Positions 28,071 to 29,354 of a stretch of 29,354 bases of DNA are shown here, piece by piece; within the stretch, counting starts at the first letter, position 1; every line of letters begins with the position of its first letter. This DNA comes from Caulobacter sp. CCH9-E1. GTDB taxonomy: Bacteria; Pseudomonadota; Alphaproteobacteria; Caulobacterales; Caulobacteraceae. A program made the position numbers and the translations under genes. Where the stretch lies: the NCBI RefSeq assembly GCF_001556515.1, contig NZ_LSJA01000199.1, positions 1 through 29,354 on the forward strand, read 5' to 3'. The notes beneath the pieces are model-generated. The model ran no database searches, was not told where the DNA came from, and saw nothing but the letters and a program-made list of their open reading frames with translations.

Positions 28071-29306
28071 ATGTCTGACGACCACGACTTCTTCCTGCGT
28101 CTTGGGCGCATCGGCGACCGAGGGGCCAGCAATGGCGCGCGGGGCCGCGGCTTCGTGCGGGAGGTTCTGGCCGGCGCTCGCAAGAGCGGGCTCGGCGCGG
28201 TCGATCTGAATGGGCGTGGGCGGATCCGGCGGTCAGGCCGCGGGCGGGACGCTGGGGTGCGTTCGCGCTCGATCGGGCGCCGCGTGGTCATCAAGGCCCG
28301 GGTCGTCCGGCATTCCGGCTCCCGATATCGGGCCGCGCCCCTGGCCGACCACATGCGCTACTTGCGACGGGAAGGCGTCACGCGGGACGGCGCGCCAGCG
28401 GAGATGTTCGATCGCGACGGTGCGGCCGACCACGAGGCTTTCGCCCGCCGCTGTGAGGACGATCGCCATCACTTCCGGTTCATCGTTTCGCCCGAGGACG
28501 CCGCCTCTCTCGAAGATCTGCGGACGACGACACGGGAGCTGATGGCTCAGGCCGAGAAGGACCTGGGGACCAGTCTCGATTGGGTGGCCGTTGATCATTG
28601 GAACACCGAACACCCGCACGTCCACCTGCTGATCCGGGGTGTCGATGAGACAGGCCAGGACCTGATCATCGACAGAGACTACATCGCCCAAGGCATGCGC
28701 CAGCGCGCCGAGGCTCTGGTCTCGATGGAACTTGGCCCTCGGACAGTTGCGGAGCTGGAGGCCAGCCTGGACCGCGAAGTCGAGGCCGAGCGCTGGACGA
28801 GTCTGGATCGGAGGCTCCGCGACCTTGGGGGCACCGACGGTCTGATCGACTTGCGCCCCGCTGGACCGGATGATCATCACGTTCCTGCGCGGTTGCTCGG
28901 GCGGGCGAGCTTCCTCCAGAAGCTGGGTCTGGCCGACGGCGCCGACGGGCAGTGGCACCTCGCCGAAGACATTGAGGCTAGACTGCGAGCGCTGGGCGAG
29001 CGTGGCGACATCATCAAGACGTTGCACCGTGCTTGGCGTGGCGAGCGCGACCCGGCCGACTTGCGGATCCATGGCGAGACTCTAGACGCGCCCCTGATCG
29101 GACGGTTGGCGGACCGTGGCCTCCACGACGAGCTGAACGGTCAAGCCTATGTGGTCGTCGACGGCGTGGATGGCCGCCTTCACCACGTGCGGGTGCGTGA
29201 TCTCGGCGCCGCTGGCGACACCCCCGTGGGCGGCCTCGTCGAGGTCCGATCATGGACGGCTGAAGATGGTCGTCGTGGCGTAGAGCTGGTGCATCGCGCC
29301 GACTGA
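28071..29306 (+). CDS. VirD2-like relaxase (DUF3363 type), apparently C-terminally shortened
   Basis: A 411-residue relaxase that would nick oriT and lead DNA into the recipient. The N-terminus is basic (RRSGRGRDAGVRSRSIGRR). The catalytic part has HSGSRYRAAPLADHMRYLRR (about 81-100, candidate Tyr nucleophile Tyr97), DRHHFRFIVSPEDA (131-144) and the metal-binding three-His motif HWNTEHPHVHLLIRG (His181, His183, His185). The DUF3363 part begins around residue 255 (LDRRLRDLGGTDGLIDLRPA). Relatives are usually considerably longer, with about 150-250 more residues after the point where this one ends in GVELVHRAD. The stop TGA coincides with a sequence that looks like an IS end, so truncation by insertion is likely. 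The N-terminal relaxase motifs are intact. Confidence 0.85.
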   Translation: MSDDHDFFLRLGRIGDRGASNGARGRGFVREVLAGARKSGLGAVDLNGRGRIRRSGRGRDAGVRSRSIGRRVVIKARVVRHSGSRYRAAPLADHMRYLRREGVTRDGAPAEMFDRDGAADHEAFARRCEDDRHHFRFIVSPEDAASLEDLRTTTRELMAQAEKDLGTSLDWVAVDHWNTEHPHVHLLIRGVDETGQDLIIDRDYIAQGMRQRAEALVSMELGPRTVAELEASLDREVEAERWTSLDRRLRDLGGTDGLIDLRPAGPDDHHVPARLLGRASFLQKLGLADGADGQWHLAEDIEARLRALGERGDIIKTLHRAWRGERDPADLRIHGETLDAPLIGRLADRGLHDELNGQAYVVVDGVDGRLHHVRVRDLGAAGDTPVGGLVEVRSWTAEDGRRGVELVHRAD

Positions 29307-29354
29307 TCCTCCCTCGTTTCAGTGGACACCCATGCTAGCTTTTCGGAGCTGGAG
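29304..29354. mobile_element. Possible end of a second insertion sequence
   Basis: From the relaxase stop codon the sequence reads TGATCCTCCCTCGTTTCAGT and then GGACACC. Its reverse complement, ending ...CACTGAAACGAGGGAGGATCA, resembles the terminal repeat of IS3-family elements. The relaxase frame would end in the first three bases of that terminus. Only 51 bp are visible, so neither the transposase nor the other end can be checked. Confidence 0.35.

Overview
The window is high-GC alphaproteobacterial DNA, most likely from Caulobacterales (Caulobacter, Phenylobacterium or Asticcacaulis type) or a sphingomonad. The inference rests on GC-rich codon use, the type of lasso-peptide cluster, the TonB receptor with a FecI/FecR pair, and conjugation genes of the DUF736, DUF2285, DUF2840, S26 protease and DUF3363 relaxase set that recurs on integrative conjugative elements (ICEs) and plasmids of this class. 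No rRNA, tRNA or CRISPR array was seen.

Layout. 1-2186: the N-terminal part of a TonB-dependent receptor, a DUF2946 protein and an MgtC-family membrane protein on the minus strand, then a TFIIB-type zinc-ribbon protein on the plus strand. 2187-9670: accessory genes typical of mobile elements: an HU-type DNA-binding protein, an unrecognised 221-residue protein, a large ParB/KorB-like protein with an acidic linker, a small unknown protein, a thermonuclease-like nuclease, two intact DUF736 proteins, a decayed inverted DUF736 copy, and an XRE regulator. 10004-20745: a complete lasso-peptide locus. It has a GntR-type regulator, two 37-residue precursors (each an 18-residue leader plus a 19-residue core with Ala1 and Glu9), a fused B enzyme (leader-binding domain plus transglutaminase-like peptidase) and a C enzyme (asparagine-synthetase-like lasso cyclase) on the plus strand. 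Converging on these from the minus strand are a secreted S9-family lasso isopeptidase, a TonB receptor with an N-terminal signalling domain, a FecR anti-sigma factor and a FecI-type sigma factor. 20878-29306: the start of a conjugation module with tandem small XRE controllers that share an identical upstream box, a DUF2285 protein, an excisionase-like HTH protein, DUF2840, a TraF-like S26 protease, a lytic transglycosylase and a VirD2-like relaxase.

A 3326-bp IS66-family element (24577-27902) sits between the transglycosylase and the relaxase. It can be bounded exactly from its 21-bp imperfect terminal inverted repeats and an 8-bp target duplication. Besides tnpA, tnpB and tnpC it carries an 88-codon passenger gene. 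The relaxase reading frame appears shortened at its C-terminus, possibly by a second insertion that starts at the right edge.

How the parts may work together (inference). The B enzyme binds and cleaves the leaders, and C closes an Ala1-Glu9 macrolactam ring. The FecA-like receptor would take a lasso peptide, perhaps carrying a ligand, back into the periplasm. There the isopeptidase opens the ring, while receptor occupancy signals through FecR to the FecI sigma factor. No ABC exporter gene is present. Because the locus is flanked on both sides by conjugative-element genes, it looks like mobile cargo.
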